Source: Sphingomonas sp. | GTDB lineage: Bacteria; Pseudomonadota; Alphaproteobacteria; Sphingomonadales; Sphingomonadaceae | Length of the DNA: 64,000 bases | Reading direction: 5' to 3' | Assembly (NCBI GenBank): GCA_017304655.1 | Contig: JAFKLY010000002.1 | Coordinates: forward strand, 310,001-374,000 | In this document: piece after piece, positions 1 to 7,887 of the stretch | How the letters are laid out: the number at the start of each line of letters is the position of its first letter | How positions within the stretch are numbered: the stretch's first letter is position 1 | Translations under genes and position numbers: made by a program | Notes under the pieces: model-generated | What the model was told of the DNA's origin: nothing | The model's database searches: none | What the model saw: only the letters and a program-made list of their open reading frames with translations

Positions 1-158
1 TCGCGCCGACTCTGCGGGCGCTCGCGCTTGCCGATGGGCTCTTGCTCCGGCCGCTCGGCAACACCATTTACCTCATGCCGCCCTATTGCGCGACCTGTGC
101 GGAGATCATGCGCGTCTTCGCGACAATCGGGAATGCGATCGAGACAGTTGGGCGCTGA
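1..158 (+). CDS. bioA: Adenosylmethionine-8-amino-7-oxononanoate aminotransferase, C-terminal end only
   Basis: The window opens inside this gene. The frame starting at base 3 reads about 51 residues to the TGA at 156-158, with the segments [18 protein letters not shown] and a short C-terminal helix. This is the usual end of the PLP-dependent class III aminotransferase BioA, which makes 7,8-diaminopelargonic acid in biotin synthesis. The active-site lysine and PLP site lie outside the window, so the assignment rests on the C-terminal motif alone. Another class III aminotransferase is possible but less likely, because the [16 protein letters not shown] pattern is typical of BioA. Confidence 0.75.
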   Translation, partial: APTLRALALADGLLLRPLGNTIYLMPPYCATCAEIMRVFATIGNAIETVGR

Positions 159-249
159 CCGGCCCAGTCTGACACGGTCGGCGGCTCTATCGCTTTTCAA
201 TTGCCGCTTTTGCCGCTATGGGGCGCCATTCGCGAAAAACTGGAAGATT

Positions 250-498
250 ATGGCCAAGGAAGAACTCCTCGAAATGCGCGGGCAGGTGGTGGAACTGCTC
301 CCCAATGCAATGTTCCGCGTCCGCCTCGAAAATGATCATGAAATTCTCGGGCATACCGCCGGCAAGATGCGCAAGAATCGCATCCGCGTGCTCGTCGGTG
401 ACGAAGTGCTCGTCGAGCTGACCCCGTACGATCTGACCAAGGGGCGCATCACCTATCGTTACATGCCCGGTCGCGGCGGCCCCGGCCCGCAGGGCTGA
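250..498 (+). CDS. infA: Translation initiation factor IF-1
   Basis: An 82-residue protein beginning [11 protein letters not shown] and containing the S1/OB-fold core with [19 protein letters not shown] and [15 protein letters not shown]. It binds the 30S A site during initiation. The core is nearly invariant among alphaproteobacteria. The protein is about ten residues longer than the common 72-residue form because of a Gly/Pro-rich tail (GRGGPGPQG). The ATG at 250 was chosen because it gives the canonical N-terminus; the reading frame stays open upstream but without family similarity. It precedes maf by 71 bases. Confidence 0.97.
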   Translation: MAKEELLEMRGQVVELLPNAMFRVRLENDHEILGHTAGKMRKNRIRVLVGDEVLVELTPYDLTKGRITYRYMPGRGGPGPQG

Positions 499-569
499 TC
501 GGCGGCGCGGTGGCCAGCACGCGGTGCGATCCCCAGCCGCCGCGCGATCCCCAGCCTCTGTGCGATCTC

Positions 570-1142
570 ATGTCTCTCATTCTCGCTTCAGCTTCTCCGC
601 GCCGGCTCGATCTGCTGGCCCAGATCGGTGTGACTCCCGATGCGGTGGACCCTGCCCATATTGACGAGACGCCTCGCAAGGGCGAATTGCCGGCACCTTA
701 TGCTGCGCGCATGGCGGCCGAGAAGGGCGCAGCCGTGGCCGCGCGTCATCCCGGCGCGCTGGTGCTGAGCGGCGACACGGTGGTCGCGTGCGGGCGGCGC
801 ATCCTGCCCAAGGCGGAAGATGAAGCGACAGCGCGGCAATGCCTCAATTTGCTCTCCGGCCGGCGCCATCGCGTGCTGAGCGCGGTCACGCTGATCGACG
901 CCGCCGGACAGGCGCGGCACAAGCTGTCCACCAGCATCGTCACCTTCAAGCCGTTGCACCCGCGTGAGATCGACGCTTATGTCGCTGGCGGCGAGTGGCA
1001 CGGCAAGGCCGGCGGCTATGCCATTCAGGGCAGCGCGGCGGGGCTCATCCGGGCGCTGGCCGGCAGCCCCTCCGGCGTGATCGGCCTGCCGCTCTACGAG
1101 ACGCGAACCTTGCTGCAATCGGCGGGCTATCCCTGTGACTGA
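570..1142 (+). CDS. maf: Maf family nucleoside triphosphate pyrophosphatase
   Basis: A 190-residue Maf/YhdE-YceF protein. It has the N-terminal signature LILASASPRRLDLL, the DETPRKGE segment, the SGDTVV motif holding the catalytic acid, and a late GKAGGYAIQG segment typical of the family. Members hydrolyse non-canonical or modified NTPs to monophosphates. The ATG at 570 places the signature at the N-terminus; an upstream in-frame start at 510 would add 20 low-complexity residues. The gene overlaps the next one: its TGA (1140-1142) lies inside the RNase gene, which begins at GTG 1135. This indicates translational coupling. Confidence 0.93.
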   Translation: MSLILASASPRRLDLLAQIGVTPDAVDPAHIDETPRKGELPAPYAARMAAEKGAAVAARHPGALVLSGDTVVACGRRILPKAEDEATARQCLNLLSGRRHRVLSAVTLIDAAGQARHKLSTSIVTFKPLHPREIDAYVAGGEWHGKAGGYAIQGSAAGLIRALAGSPSGVIGLPLYETRTLLQSAGYPCD

Positions 1143-2154
1143 CGCCCCAACCGGCCCGCACTGGCTCTATGAGGAGGGTATTGGCGAGGCGCGCGCCGTG
1201 CTCGTGCAGGGCGGCCGCATCGTCGAGGCGCAAATCGAGCGGGACGACAAGCGCGCCCGCACCGGCGGCGTGCACAATGGCCGGCTGGTCCGCACGCTCA
1301 TCCAGCGCAAGCGCGGCATTGCCCGGCTCGACAGCGGCGAACTGGTGCTGATCGAACCCATCCCGCCCAAGGTGGCAGAGGGCGCGGTCGTGCGTGTCGA
1401 GATCCTGCGCGAGGCGATCGGCGAGCCGGGCTTGGATGAGGCGCGCGAGAAGCTGGCCAAGGGTCGCATCGCCGCGCCGGGCACGCAGGCCGGACCGGGG
1501 CCGAGCCTGTATCAGCGCCTGCAAGGGCTGGGCTTGCCGATCGTGCCATGCCCGGCGCATGAGGCGGACCGGTTCGAGGCGGGCGGCTGGAGCGAACTGC
1601 TCGCCGAGGCGATGACTGGCGAAGTGGGCGCGGAGGACGCAGCGCTGCGCATCTTCCCCACGCCCGCGATGGTGCTGATCGACGTGGACGGTAGCCTGCC
1701 GCCGGCGCAGCTTGGACCCAAGGGCGCAAAGCTCGCCGCGCAGGCGATCCGGCGCATGGGGCTGGCCGGCTCCATCGGCATCGACCTGCCGACCATGAAC
1801 AACAAGGACGAGCGGCTGGTGGCGGCGGCGCAGATCGACAAATATCTGCCGCAACCGTTCGAGCGCACTGCGGTCAACGGCTTCGGCTTCGTCCAGATCA
1901 TCCGCAAGCGCGAGCGCCCCTCGCTCATGGAGTTGCTGCGCGCCGATCCGGTCCGCGCGGCCGCGATGGCGGCGCTGCGTACGGCCGAGCGGCACGAGGG
2001 GGCGGGGGCGCTGACGCTCACCGTCGCGCCCCCCGTGGCGCGCGACATCCGCGCGCATCCCGACTGGATCAGGCTGCTGGAGCGGCGGCGCGGCGGCGGC
2101 GTGGAGATCGCCAGCGACGAGACGCTCCCGATCGGAGGCCATCATGCCCATTAA
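1135..2154 (+). CDS. Ribonuclease E/G family protein, short form
   Basis: A 339-residue protein starting at GTG and overlapping the end of maf by eight bases. It matches the RNase E/G catalytic fold: an S1-like N-terminal half and a DNase I-like half. VLIDVDG (around residue 182) and GSIGIDLP (around 217) carry the two aspartates that bind the catalytic magnesium. It is much shorter than RNase G (about 490 residues) or RNase E and lacks a CxxC zinc-link and any degradosome scaffold. Sphingomonads commonly carry this short form between maf and yacG. A role in rRNA or mRNA processing is inferred from the family. Confidence 0.88.
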   Translation: MTDAPTGPHWLYEEGIGEARAVLVQGGRIVEAQIERDDKRARTGGVHNGRLVRTLIQRKRGIARLDSGELVLIEPIPPKVAEGAVVRVEILREAIGEPGLDEAREKLAKGRIAAPGTQAGPGPSLYQRLQGLGLPIVPCPAHEADRFEAGGWSELLAEAMTGEVGAEDAALRIFPTPAMVLIDVDGSLPPAQLGPKGAKLAAQAIRRMGLAGSIGIDLPTMNNKDERLVAAAQIDKYLPQPFERTAVNGFGFVQIIRKRERPSLMELLRADPVRAAAMAALRTAERHEGAGALTLTVAPPVARDIRAHPDWIRLLERRRGGGVEIASDETLPIGGHHAH

Positions 2155-2314
2155 GAGCCGCTGCCCGATCTGCCGCAAACCGAGCGTGCAGGAATTCCGC
2201 CCCTTCTGCTCGCGCGGCTGCCGGGATCGCGATCTCATCAACTGGATGGATGAGGATTATCGCATGCCCGTCGCACCCGATGAGCAGGACAGCCTCGATC
2301 GCGAGGAGGGCTGA
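2144..2314 (+). CDS. yacG: DNA gyrase inhibitor YacG
   Basis: A 56-residue zinc protein. It reads MPIKSRCPICRKP, then FCSRGCRDRDL, giving the four-cysteine site CxxC...CxxxC of YacG, followed by WMDEDYRMP. YacG binds GyrB and inhibits gyrase in E. coli. The start overlaps the end of the RNase gene by eleven bases, so maf, the RNase gene and yacG form one tightly coupled unit. Confidence 0.93.
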   Translation: MPIKSRCPICRKPSVQEFRPFCSRGCRDRDLINWMDEDYRMPVAPDEQDSLDREEG

Positions 2315-2434
2315 GCGAGCACAGGCTCGTTCATCGCCTGTTCCGGAACGTTTCGCCAACGTGTGCGTATTAGCACAGATGGTTTGGCGCGTCGGCGTCC
2401 ACTGACGCGTGCCGCCGGAAGAAGGAATGTGTTT

Positions 2435-2776
2435 ATGACGTACGGAAAGATCATGCTCGGGTTCGTTGCAGCCGGCCTGCTGACGCAGCCGGTGCTGGCG
2501 GCCACCACGCTCGGCCCTAAGGACCAGGCGCGCGTCGCTCGTTCCGCCCCCAGAGACCGTGACGAGGTGCGTTATTGCCTTATCCAGCGCAAGAAGGGCG
2601 CGAAGAAGGGCACGATCATTGGCGCGGCCGGTGGCGCGGGCGCCGGCGTGATTGCGGGCGGCAATGTCGGCGAGACGCTGCTGGCGGCCGGTGCGGGCGC
2701 TGTGGCTGGCAATCTTATCGGCAAGGGCAGCGGCACCAATGCTCGCTGTGACTCGGTCCTGCGCCGCAACCCCTGA
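2435..2776 (+). CDS. Glycine-zipper domain protein, secreted or envelope-associated
   Basis: A 113-residue protein with an N-terminal signal sequence (MTYGKIMLGFVAAGLL, cleavage after VLA-A). A glycine-zipper block follows, where repeated GxxxG spacing runs through IIGAAGGAGAGVIAGG and AAGAGAVAGNLIGKG. Such domains occur in small outer-membrane-associated proteins (glycine zipper 2TM, SlyB/RcnB-like). Two cysteines (in RYCLI and ARCDS) could form a disulfide. The ATG at 2435 was preferred because it directly precedes the signal peptide and has GAAGGA upstream; GTG 2429 is an alternative. The exact function is unknown. Confidence 0.7.
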   Translation: MTYGKIMLGFVAAGLLTQPVLAATTLGPKDQARVARSAPRDRDEVRYCLIQRKKGAKKGTIIGAAGGAGAGVIAGGNVGETLLAAGAGAVAGNLIGKGSGTNARCDSVLRRNP

Positions 2777-2782
2777 TCTCTC

Positions 2783-2823
2783 GCGGGGCTGGCGCTTGCC
2801 GGCCCCGCAGCGCCGCCTTTTCC
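2783..2823 (+). terminator. Hairpin terminator after the glycine-zipper gene
   Basis: Arms GCGGGGCTGGC (2783-2793) and GCCGGCCCCGC (2798-2808) pair with one mismatch around a four-base loop, and a CTTTT stretch follows. It sits between two convergent genes and may serve both. Confidence 0.55.
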
Positions 2824-2843
2824 GGTAAGGGGAGGGCGCCGGG

Positions 2844-3353
2844 TCAGGTCGCCCGATAAAAGCGGATGCGCACGGCGTTCAATGTGCCATTCTGCATCAC
2901 CGGTTCCAGCGTGCCGATGAAACTGGTGCGGCCCAGCCACTCATATTTGCCGAGCGGCGCCTCGAAGACGGGATGCGTGCGGATCGGTTCCGGCTTGCCG
3001 TCGGCGCTCTGGCAGATCAGCCCTTTGTTCAGGACATTGATGATCACGCCATCGTCGGTCTTGAGGAAATAGTCGGCCTTCACTTCCAGGCAGCCATCCG
3101 CGCGCTGGAGCTGCCAGTCCCAGCCGTCGGGCATGATGGTGCCCTTGATGCCCGGTCCCTCGAACGTGCCGCCAGTGATGGGAATGATGAAGCGCTCGCC
3201 CAGCGGCGTCCGCCCCGCCGCGATGCGTGGCGCGAGCGTGACCACCTCCTCGAAGGCGAAAGCCATGCCCGGCGCCGGTGCGGCCGGCGCCTGCGCGCCC
3301 GCGCCTGTGGCCAGGGTCGATGCCAGGCCCATGGTCGCCGCCAGTCGCTTCAT
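2844..3353 (-). CDS. DUF3237 family protein with signal peptide
   Basis: A 169-residue protein with a predicted signal peptide (MKRLAATMGLASTLATGAGAQA). A DUF3237 (UPF0311) beta-barrel domain follows: ERFIIPITGGTFEGPGIKGTIMP, then DGVIINVLNKG, then FEAPLGKYEWLGRTSFIGT. DUF3237 proteins have no settled biochemical role and are common beside aromatic and steroid degradation genes. The start at 3353 has GGAGAG seven bases upstream. It is homologous to the two DUF3237 genes in the island at 32.8-33.7 kb, which lack a signal peptide, so this copy probably acts in the periplasm. Confidence 0.82.
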   Translation of the reverse strand: MKRLAATMGLASTLATGAGAQAPAAPAPGMAFAFEEVVTLAPRIAAGRTPLGERFIIPITGGTFEGPGIKGTIMPDGWDWQLQRADGCLEVKADYFLKTDDGVIINVLNKGLICQSADGKPEPIRTHPVFEAPLGKYEWLGRTSFIGTLEPVMQNGTLNAVRIRFYRAT

Positions 3354-3527
3354 GCCGTCTCTCCTCACCTTGTGCGTCTTGCGCCATGGTAGCGGTGAAG
3401 CTGGCAGGCTTTCCAGCCTTTCATCGCACGCGGGATGCGGATTAAGCATCATTGGGGTGGACATGGCCCCGCCTGCATGCTTATAGCGCTCGCCTTCGCC
3501 CCGGCGTCCGCCGGAAGACGATCCCGT

Positions 3528-3603
3528 GCCCGGGTAGCTCAGTTGGTAGAGCATGCGACTGAAAATCGCAGTGTCGGCGGTTCGACTCCGTCCCCGGGCA
3601 CCA
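3528..3603 (+). tRNA. tRNA-Phe (anticodon GAA), CCA encoded
   Basis: A 76-base cloverleaf. The acceptor stem GCCCGGG pairs with CCCGGGC, the D arm is GCTC/GAGC, the anticodon stem-loop GCGACTGAAAATCGC has GAA at the anticodon, the T-loop is TTCGACT, and CCA is encoded. Its 3' end is the attachment site of the integrase that follows. Confidence 0.97.
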
Positions 3604-3605
3604 TT
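3590..3605 (+). other. attL: tRNA-Phe 3' end at the island's left edge
   Basis: GTCCCCGGGCACCATT spans the tRNA 3' end and the two bases after it. A near copy with one G missing occurs at 40364-40379, on the far side of the cargo. With a tyrosine integrase starting 160 bases downstream, this marks the left junction of a tRNA-targeted island. Confidence 0.75.
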
Positions 3606-3642
3606 ACCCCCTCCGTAGACATCCACCAGTGTCCGTCAAAGT

Positions 3643-3663
3643 CCACGTTTTCCGTGGTTTTTT
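3643..3663 (+). terminator. Rho-independent terminator downstream of tRNA-Phe
   Basis: CCACG-TTTTC-CGTGG is followed directly by TTTTTT, forty bases after the tRNA. It would end the tRNA transcript and insulate the integrase gene. As it lies inside the island boundary, it arrived with the element. Confidence 0.8.
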
Positions 3664-3711
3664 GCCGCGCAGTGTCCGGCTACGACCGGGTCGATCCGTT
3701 GCCTGCCTTTC

Positions 3712-3770
3712 GCATTTACGGTATCCATACGGTATCTGATCCGACCTGTTGGAGGAGATACCGTAAATGC
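3712..3770 (+). promoter_or_regulatory. Inverted repeat over the integrase ribosome-binding site and start codon
   Basis: GCATTTACGGTATC (3712-3725) and GATACCGTAAATGC (3757-3770) form a perfect 14-base inverted repeat. A third TACGGTATC copy sits at 3728-3736. The right arm contains the integrase ATG and lies right against its GGAGGAG ribosome-binding site. The layout suggests autoregulation by integrase or an excisionase, or an mRNA hairpin that hides the start. The truncated integrase at 40553 is preceded by an analogous repeat. Confidence 0.6.
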
Positions 3771-4990
3771 TTACCGACAAAGCGGTGCGTGCGGCCAAGC
3801 CCAGGGAGAAGCCCTACAAACTCTCCGATGGCCACGGATTCTATCTTTTGGTTCACCCCAATGGCTCCCGCTACTGGCGGATGGACTATAAACATGGCGA
3901 GAAGCGCGCGACGTTAGCCATCGGCGTATATCCCGAGGTCAGTCTCAAGGACGCTCGACTCGCGCAGACCAAGGCGCGAGACATGCTCGCTCAGGGTATC
4001 AATCCTTCGAGTTATAAGAAGCTCACACGCGGCGTGGGCAATTTGTCCTCGGGTGACAGCTTCCAAGCCGTGGCGGACGAATGGATAGCAAAACTTGAAG
4101 CCGAGGGGCGCGCCGAAGCCACGCTGGAGAAGATGCGATGGCTGTTGGGTTTGGCGGAGCCGCTTCTGGGAACCCGGCCGATCGGTCAGATCAAGGCACC
4201 AGAGTTGCTGACCGTGCTGCGGACAATTGAAGCGCGTGGCCGTTACGAGACGGCGCGACGTCTGCGTAGCACCTGCGGCAGCATCTTTCGCTATGCGATC
4301 GCAACTGGCCGGGCAGAGCGGGATGTATCCGCCGATCTCATTGGTGCGATCATTACCCCCAAGGTTACACATCGCGCGGCGATCGTTGAGCCGCAGAAGG
4401 TCGGCCAGCTCCTGCGGGAGATCGATAGCTATCAGGGGCAGCCCGTAGTCGAAGCCGCACTGCAACTTGCACCGCATGTCTTCGTGCGGCCAGGCGAATT
4501 GCGCATGGCAGAATGGAGCGAGTTCGACTTCGACGAGGCGATCTGGACGATTGGAGCCCAAAAGATGAAGATGCGGCGTCCTCATCGCGTTCCCCTCTCA
4601 GAACAGGTGATCGAAATCCTGCGGCGGTTGAAGCCGATGAGCGGAACATCCAGATATTTGTTTCCCAGCCTTCGCTCGCCGGATCGCTGCATCTCGGAAA
4701 ATACCGTCAATGCCGCCTTGCGTAGGCTCGGCTACGATAAGACTGAAATGACCGGTCATGGCTTCCGGGCCATGGCCAGCACGCTCCTCAACGAGAGCGG
4801 CAAATGGCATTCCGATGCGATCGAACGGCAGCTTGCGCATGTTGAGAATAATGACGTTCGACGCGCTTATCTGCGTGGAGAGCATTGGGATGAGCGCGTT
4901 CGGATGATGCAAGCATGGTCCGACTATCTTGACCAGCTTCGCGATGGTGGAAAGGTTTTGAAAGGAAATTTCGCGCGAAGGAAGCGGTAG
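3767..4990 (+). CDS. int: P4-type tyrosine site-specific integrase
   Basis: A 407-residue tyrosine recombinase. The N-terminal DUF4102 domain (MLTDKAVRAAKPREKPYKLSD...GFYLLVHPNGSRYWRMDY) is typical of integrases of tRNA-targeted islands. It is followed by a SAM-like core-binding domain (around residues 100-190) and a catalytic domain. Catalytic residues visible are R in VRPGELRMAEW, HxxR in GHGFRAMA, and the late H in RQLAHVENN; the tyrosine follows in RRAYLRGEH. The length is complete. It catalyses integration and excision at the adjacent tRNA-Phe. GGAGGAG precedes the ATG within the inverted repeat described above. Confidence 0.95.
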   Translation: MLTDKAVRAAKPREKPYKLSDGHGFYLLVHPNGSRYWRMDYKHGEKRATLAIGVYPEVSLKDARLAQTKARDMLAQGINPSSYKKLTRGVGNLSSGDSFQAVADEWIAKLEAEGRAEATLEKMRWLLGLAEPLLGTRPIGQIKAPELLTVLRTIEARGRYETARRLRSTCGSIFRYAIATGRAERDVSADLIGAIITPKVTHRAAIVEPQKVGQLLREIDSYQGQPVVEAALQLAPHVFVRPGELRMAEWSEFDFDEAIWTIGAQKMKMRRPHRVPLSEQVIEILRRLKPMSGTSRYLFPSLRSPDRCISENTVNAALRRLGYDKTEMTGHGFRAMASTLLNESGKWHSDAIERQLAHVENNDVRRAYLRGEHWDERVRMMQAWSDYLDQLRDGGKVLKGNFARRKR

Positions 4991-5200
4991 CTTTGGCGCC
5001 ATCGGCCTTTATCCAGCCCGCGAGCTGGAAGGGCGGATTGCGACGGCTCATTTGCCACAAGCTTGCGCGCTAGCCCCCTCCCCAAAAAGGGGGATGGCGC
5101 AACACAGCGCCTGCACAAATCTGATTACGGCCGCCGCCCCAATCGATTGTCGATGACGCAGGGGGATGCGTGCGGGGTTTCAGCTTGATAGGGAGTGACG

Positions 5201-6139
5201 ATGCGTACTGCCCTCGACCATCTTCCTGCCGCCAAGCAGCGCGAACTGGAGCGGATCGTGCAGATCGTCTTCGAGGAGTTCGGCGAAACGCTGGCGCTCG
5301 CAAAGCACCAGTGGAAGAAGCGCGGCCGGATCGAGAAGATCATCCTCTACGGCAGCTATGCGCGTGGCGGATGGGTCGACGAGCCGCATACGGCCAAGGG
5401 CTACAAGTCCGACTATGACCTGCTCATCATCGTCAACGACAAGCGACTGACCGATCGGGTCGATTACTGGCTGAAGCTGGAGGACCGGCTCAACCGCGAG
5501 TATGCGATCACCCAGACGCTGCACACACCGGTCAACTTCATCGTCCATACGCTCCAGGAGGTGAATGACGGCTTGGCCCATGGCCGCTATTTCTTCATGG
5601 ACGTGCGTCAGGACGGCATCGCGCTCTACCAGTTCGAAGATACCGAACTGCACACGCCCAAGCCCAAGACGCCCGATCAGGCGCTCGCCATGGCGCAGGA
5701 ATATTTCGAGGAATGGATGCCCAGTGCGCTAGTTTATCTCAACACCTCGCGTGATCTTGCCAATCAAAAACGGCCTAAAGAGGCTGCATTCCTCATGCAC
5801 CAAGCCACCGAGCGCCTCTATCATTGCGTTCTGCTTGTGGTCACTTTTTACACGCCGCACGTCCACAATATTGGCTTCCTCCGGACGCAGGCCGAGCGGC
5901 TCGACATACGCTTGGTAGATATCTGGCCGGACGATACACGGACAGCCAAAGCGCGCTTCGAGAAGCTGAAAGAGGCCTATGTGAAGGCGCGTTATTCGAA
6001 GCACTACCGCATCACTGCCGACGAACTTTCGTGGCTTGGGAAGCGCGTGGAAGAGCTTGGTCGCGTCGTTCATGCGATCTGCTCGGAGCGGATCGCGTCG
6101 CTGGGCAGAACGGCCGGCGTCGATACCACCGCGCCCTGA
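5201..6139 (+). CDS. Fused nucleotidyltransferase (MNT) and HEPN domain protein
   Basis: A 312-residue protein joining two domains usually found as separate toxin-antitoxin genes. Residues about 40-140 are a polymerase-beta-like minimal nucleotidyltransferase: GSYARG at 51-56 and the metal-binding DYD at 71-73 are present. Residues about 160-300 are a HEPN helical domain, with an ARYSKHY segment near the end. In separate MNT-HEPN pairs the MNT protein AMPylates and silences the HEPN RNase. The HEPN part here lacks an obvious Rx4-6H RNase motif, so it may be regulatory. The ATG at 5201 follows GGGAGTG; GTG 5195 is an alternative. It lies in the conflict-gene part of the island. Confidence 0.8.
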   Translation: MRTALDHLPAAKQRELERIVQIVFEEFGETLALAKHQWKKRGRIEKIILYGSYARGGWVDEPHTAKGYKSDYDLLIIVNDKRLTDRVDYWLKLEDRLNREYAITQTLHTPVNFIVHTLQEVNDGLAHGRYFFMDVRQDGIALYQFEDTELHTPKPKTPDQALAMAQEYFEEWMPSALVYLNTSRDLANQKRPKEAAFLMHQATERLYHCVLLVVTFYTPHVHNIGFLRTQAERLDIRLVDIWPDDTRTAKARFEKLKEAYVKARYSKHYRITADELSWLGKRVEELGRVVHAICSERIASLGRTAGVDTTAP

Positions 6140-6963
6140 CCAACCTTCGATCAGCGGCGATGATGCGCCGTCGAGGCATGACTATCGCATCTCAAAGACC
6201 AATGCCGGCCATTCGAATTGCGCGAACTTTGCGGGCTTCTTGCTGCGCAGATGTGTCGCGGCGGCGGTTTGAACATGGCAGTAATGCAGTCAGAACTTGC
6301 CTGTGGCGCACCCGAAAGACGACAGCACCGATCAAAACCTGCTCCGTTCGCATGACGTCGCGGTCCGGCGTCGTTCAGGTCAGGATGTCTGGTTCTGGAG
6401 GAGAAATGGCGATGGCGAAAACCCGCAAAATCTCGGACCCAATTACGATGGCGAGATAAAAGGGCCGCCACTTGGGGCGCCTTATGTGGTTGTAAGTCGG
6501 GGGGATTTTCAGGTGGCATCCGGATTAGCCGGGTGGCGCATTGTAGTGATTATCGCGTGACATCAGCCGATTGGCGGGTGGCAGCGCGGAATTCAGGGTT
6601 GTGAGGGCGATCGGCGACGATGATTTTTGAGATGCGGCCGGGAAGGGTCGGCAACGCGGGCAGGGGGGAGGCAGGCGCACGTTCCGAGCCTTGCGGCACG
6701 GGTCCGCCGCGCAGCCGCGGAGGTGGGGTTCAGCCGGCAGTTGCCTTCATGCGGAGCCATCTGACGCCATCCCGGATTCGCAGGACAGGGGGATCATTGA
6801 GAGGCGTCGGCGCCGGGGCGTAGAACGCGCTACTCTGGCGACCAAACGTCATGTGGCGCAGCACAAAATCCTTTTCGATAATGAGCAGCGGTGGCGGAGC
6901 GATCAGCTCCCTCTATCCGGTCGCTTCGTCACCATCGTTCATCCTGATGTGGAGTTGCCAGCG
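6140..6963. other. 824-base stretch with no supported gene
   Basis: Several short open frames occur on both strands, but none has recognisable protein features, a good ribosome-binding site or consistent codon use. The segment around 6450-6620 has the look of decayed mobile-element DNA, but I cannot name a family. Confidence 0.4.
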
Positions 6964-7218
6964 ATGCCACCGATCGAGAATGCCAGTCAGCGAGCTGGGC
7001 AGAGCACGCGCCGGATGGCACCCCAGGTCGCGCCGATCACGGTGCGCATCCCCGATGCCTGCCGCATGATCGGGATCGGCCGCTCGAAGATGTACGAGTT
7101 GATCCAGGAAGGGCGGATCGAAACCGTCAAGCTGGGCACCAGCACGCTGGTTGTGGTCGAGAGCCTCGCGGCGCTGATCGCCGGCATCAGGCAAGATCAA
7201 GATAGAGTGTCCCGCTGA
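6964..7218 (+). CDS. Excisionase/AlpA-like helix-turn-helix DNA-binding protein
   Basis: An 84-residue protein whose second half is a MerR-like winged HTH of the excisionase family: RIPDACRMIGIGRSKMYELI, then EGRIETVKLGTSTLVVVESL. Proteins of this size in integrase-bearing islands act as excision directionality factors or as activators of the integrase (AlpA type). The ATG at 6964 gives a 30-residue polar leader before the HTH; GGAG lies about ten bases upstream. It probably controls excision of the island or binds the integrase promoter repeat, but that is inferred from family and location. Confidence 0.72.
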   Translation: MPPIENASQRAGQSTRRMAPQVAPITVRIPDACRMIGIGRSKMYELIQEGRIETVKLGTSTLVVVESLAALIAGIRQDQDRVSR

Positions 7219-7393
7219 TCGAAAGCGCCAACTTGCTTCGCTGAATATGTCTGGCACTGGGGACGTTCTGAACTGTCCGCTATGAAGCTTTGTCAGGCGA
7301 TGAGCTGCCGTCTGTTCACGTCACAGACTCGGCCGGACGGTCTGACTGGCAGATTCTGTACAAACGATACGTAGAGCCGCCCACCAACTTGCC

Positions 7394-7864
7394 TTAGCGG
7401 GTCGTTCGACGATTCACGACGGTCTGAGAGATGATGCGCCGGTTGATCTTCCGCTTCCAGTCGAGTTGTGCGGACGACAAATTTCTTTTGTAGGCGGTTT
7501 GACGCAGGAAACGATACTCGTTTTCGCCAAAGAGATAGCCCATCCGATAAGCGTATTCGATCAAGTCATGGTTGGCGTTCGCTGTTTCATCGGCGGCGAT
7601 GCGTTTGAGGCCTTCGAACAAGCTACCAGTATCAATCTTAATGAATCGATTGATGCAAACGTTCCCAACGTAGGTCGAGTTGCCGTTAACGCCGTTGCGG
7701 ATGTAGCAGTGCTCCTTGATTTCCTGGCCGCAGGGACAATGATCCCACTCCTCGCTGATTTCGATAGCTTCAAGATGCCATTCTTGACGCGCGCTCTCGA
7801 AATCATTCGCCATCGACAAAGGAAGGATGTGGGCTTTCAACCGCTCAAAGTTGTGCGACGCCAT
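7394..7864 (-). CDS. Uncharacterised cysteine-rich (probable zinc-binding) protein
   Basis: A 156-residue protein of no family I can name. It contains CPCGQEIKEHCYIRN followed by YVGNVCINRF, so C-x-C-x7-C and a fourth cysteine could form a zinc site. The C-terminus is basic and helical (KRKINRRIISQTVVNRR), consistent with nucleic acid binding. The ATG at 7864 follows GGAAATGGT. The gene ends the leftward run XRE, ImmA/IrrE, this gene, with 23 bases between it and the ImmA gene, so the three are probably co-transcribed. It is a candidate effector or accessory protein of that set. Confidence 0.55.
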   Translation of the reverse strand: MASHNFERLKAHILPLSMANDFESARQEWHLEAIEISEEWDHCPCGQEIKEHCYIRNGVNGNSTYVGNVCINRFIKIDTGSLFEGLKRIAADETANANHDLIEYAYRMGYLFGENEYRFLRQTAYKRNLSSAQLDWKRKINRRIISQTVVNRRTTR

Positions 7865-7887
7865 ACCATTTCCTGCCAAAGTCCTTT

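Noticed and set aside
1045..2241. Long leftward open frame opposite the RNase E/G gene
   Set aside because: It mirrors the plus-strand gene in GC-rich DNA, is Arg/His/Gln-rich and has no domain; the plus strand gene has catalytic motifs and coupled neighbours.
6297..6560. Open frame in the 6.1-6.9 kb gap
   Set aside because: No recognisable motif or ribosome-binding site; codon use is unlike its neighbours. Possibly decayed mobile DNA, but not supportable as a gene.
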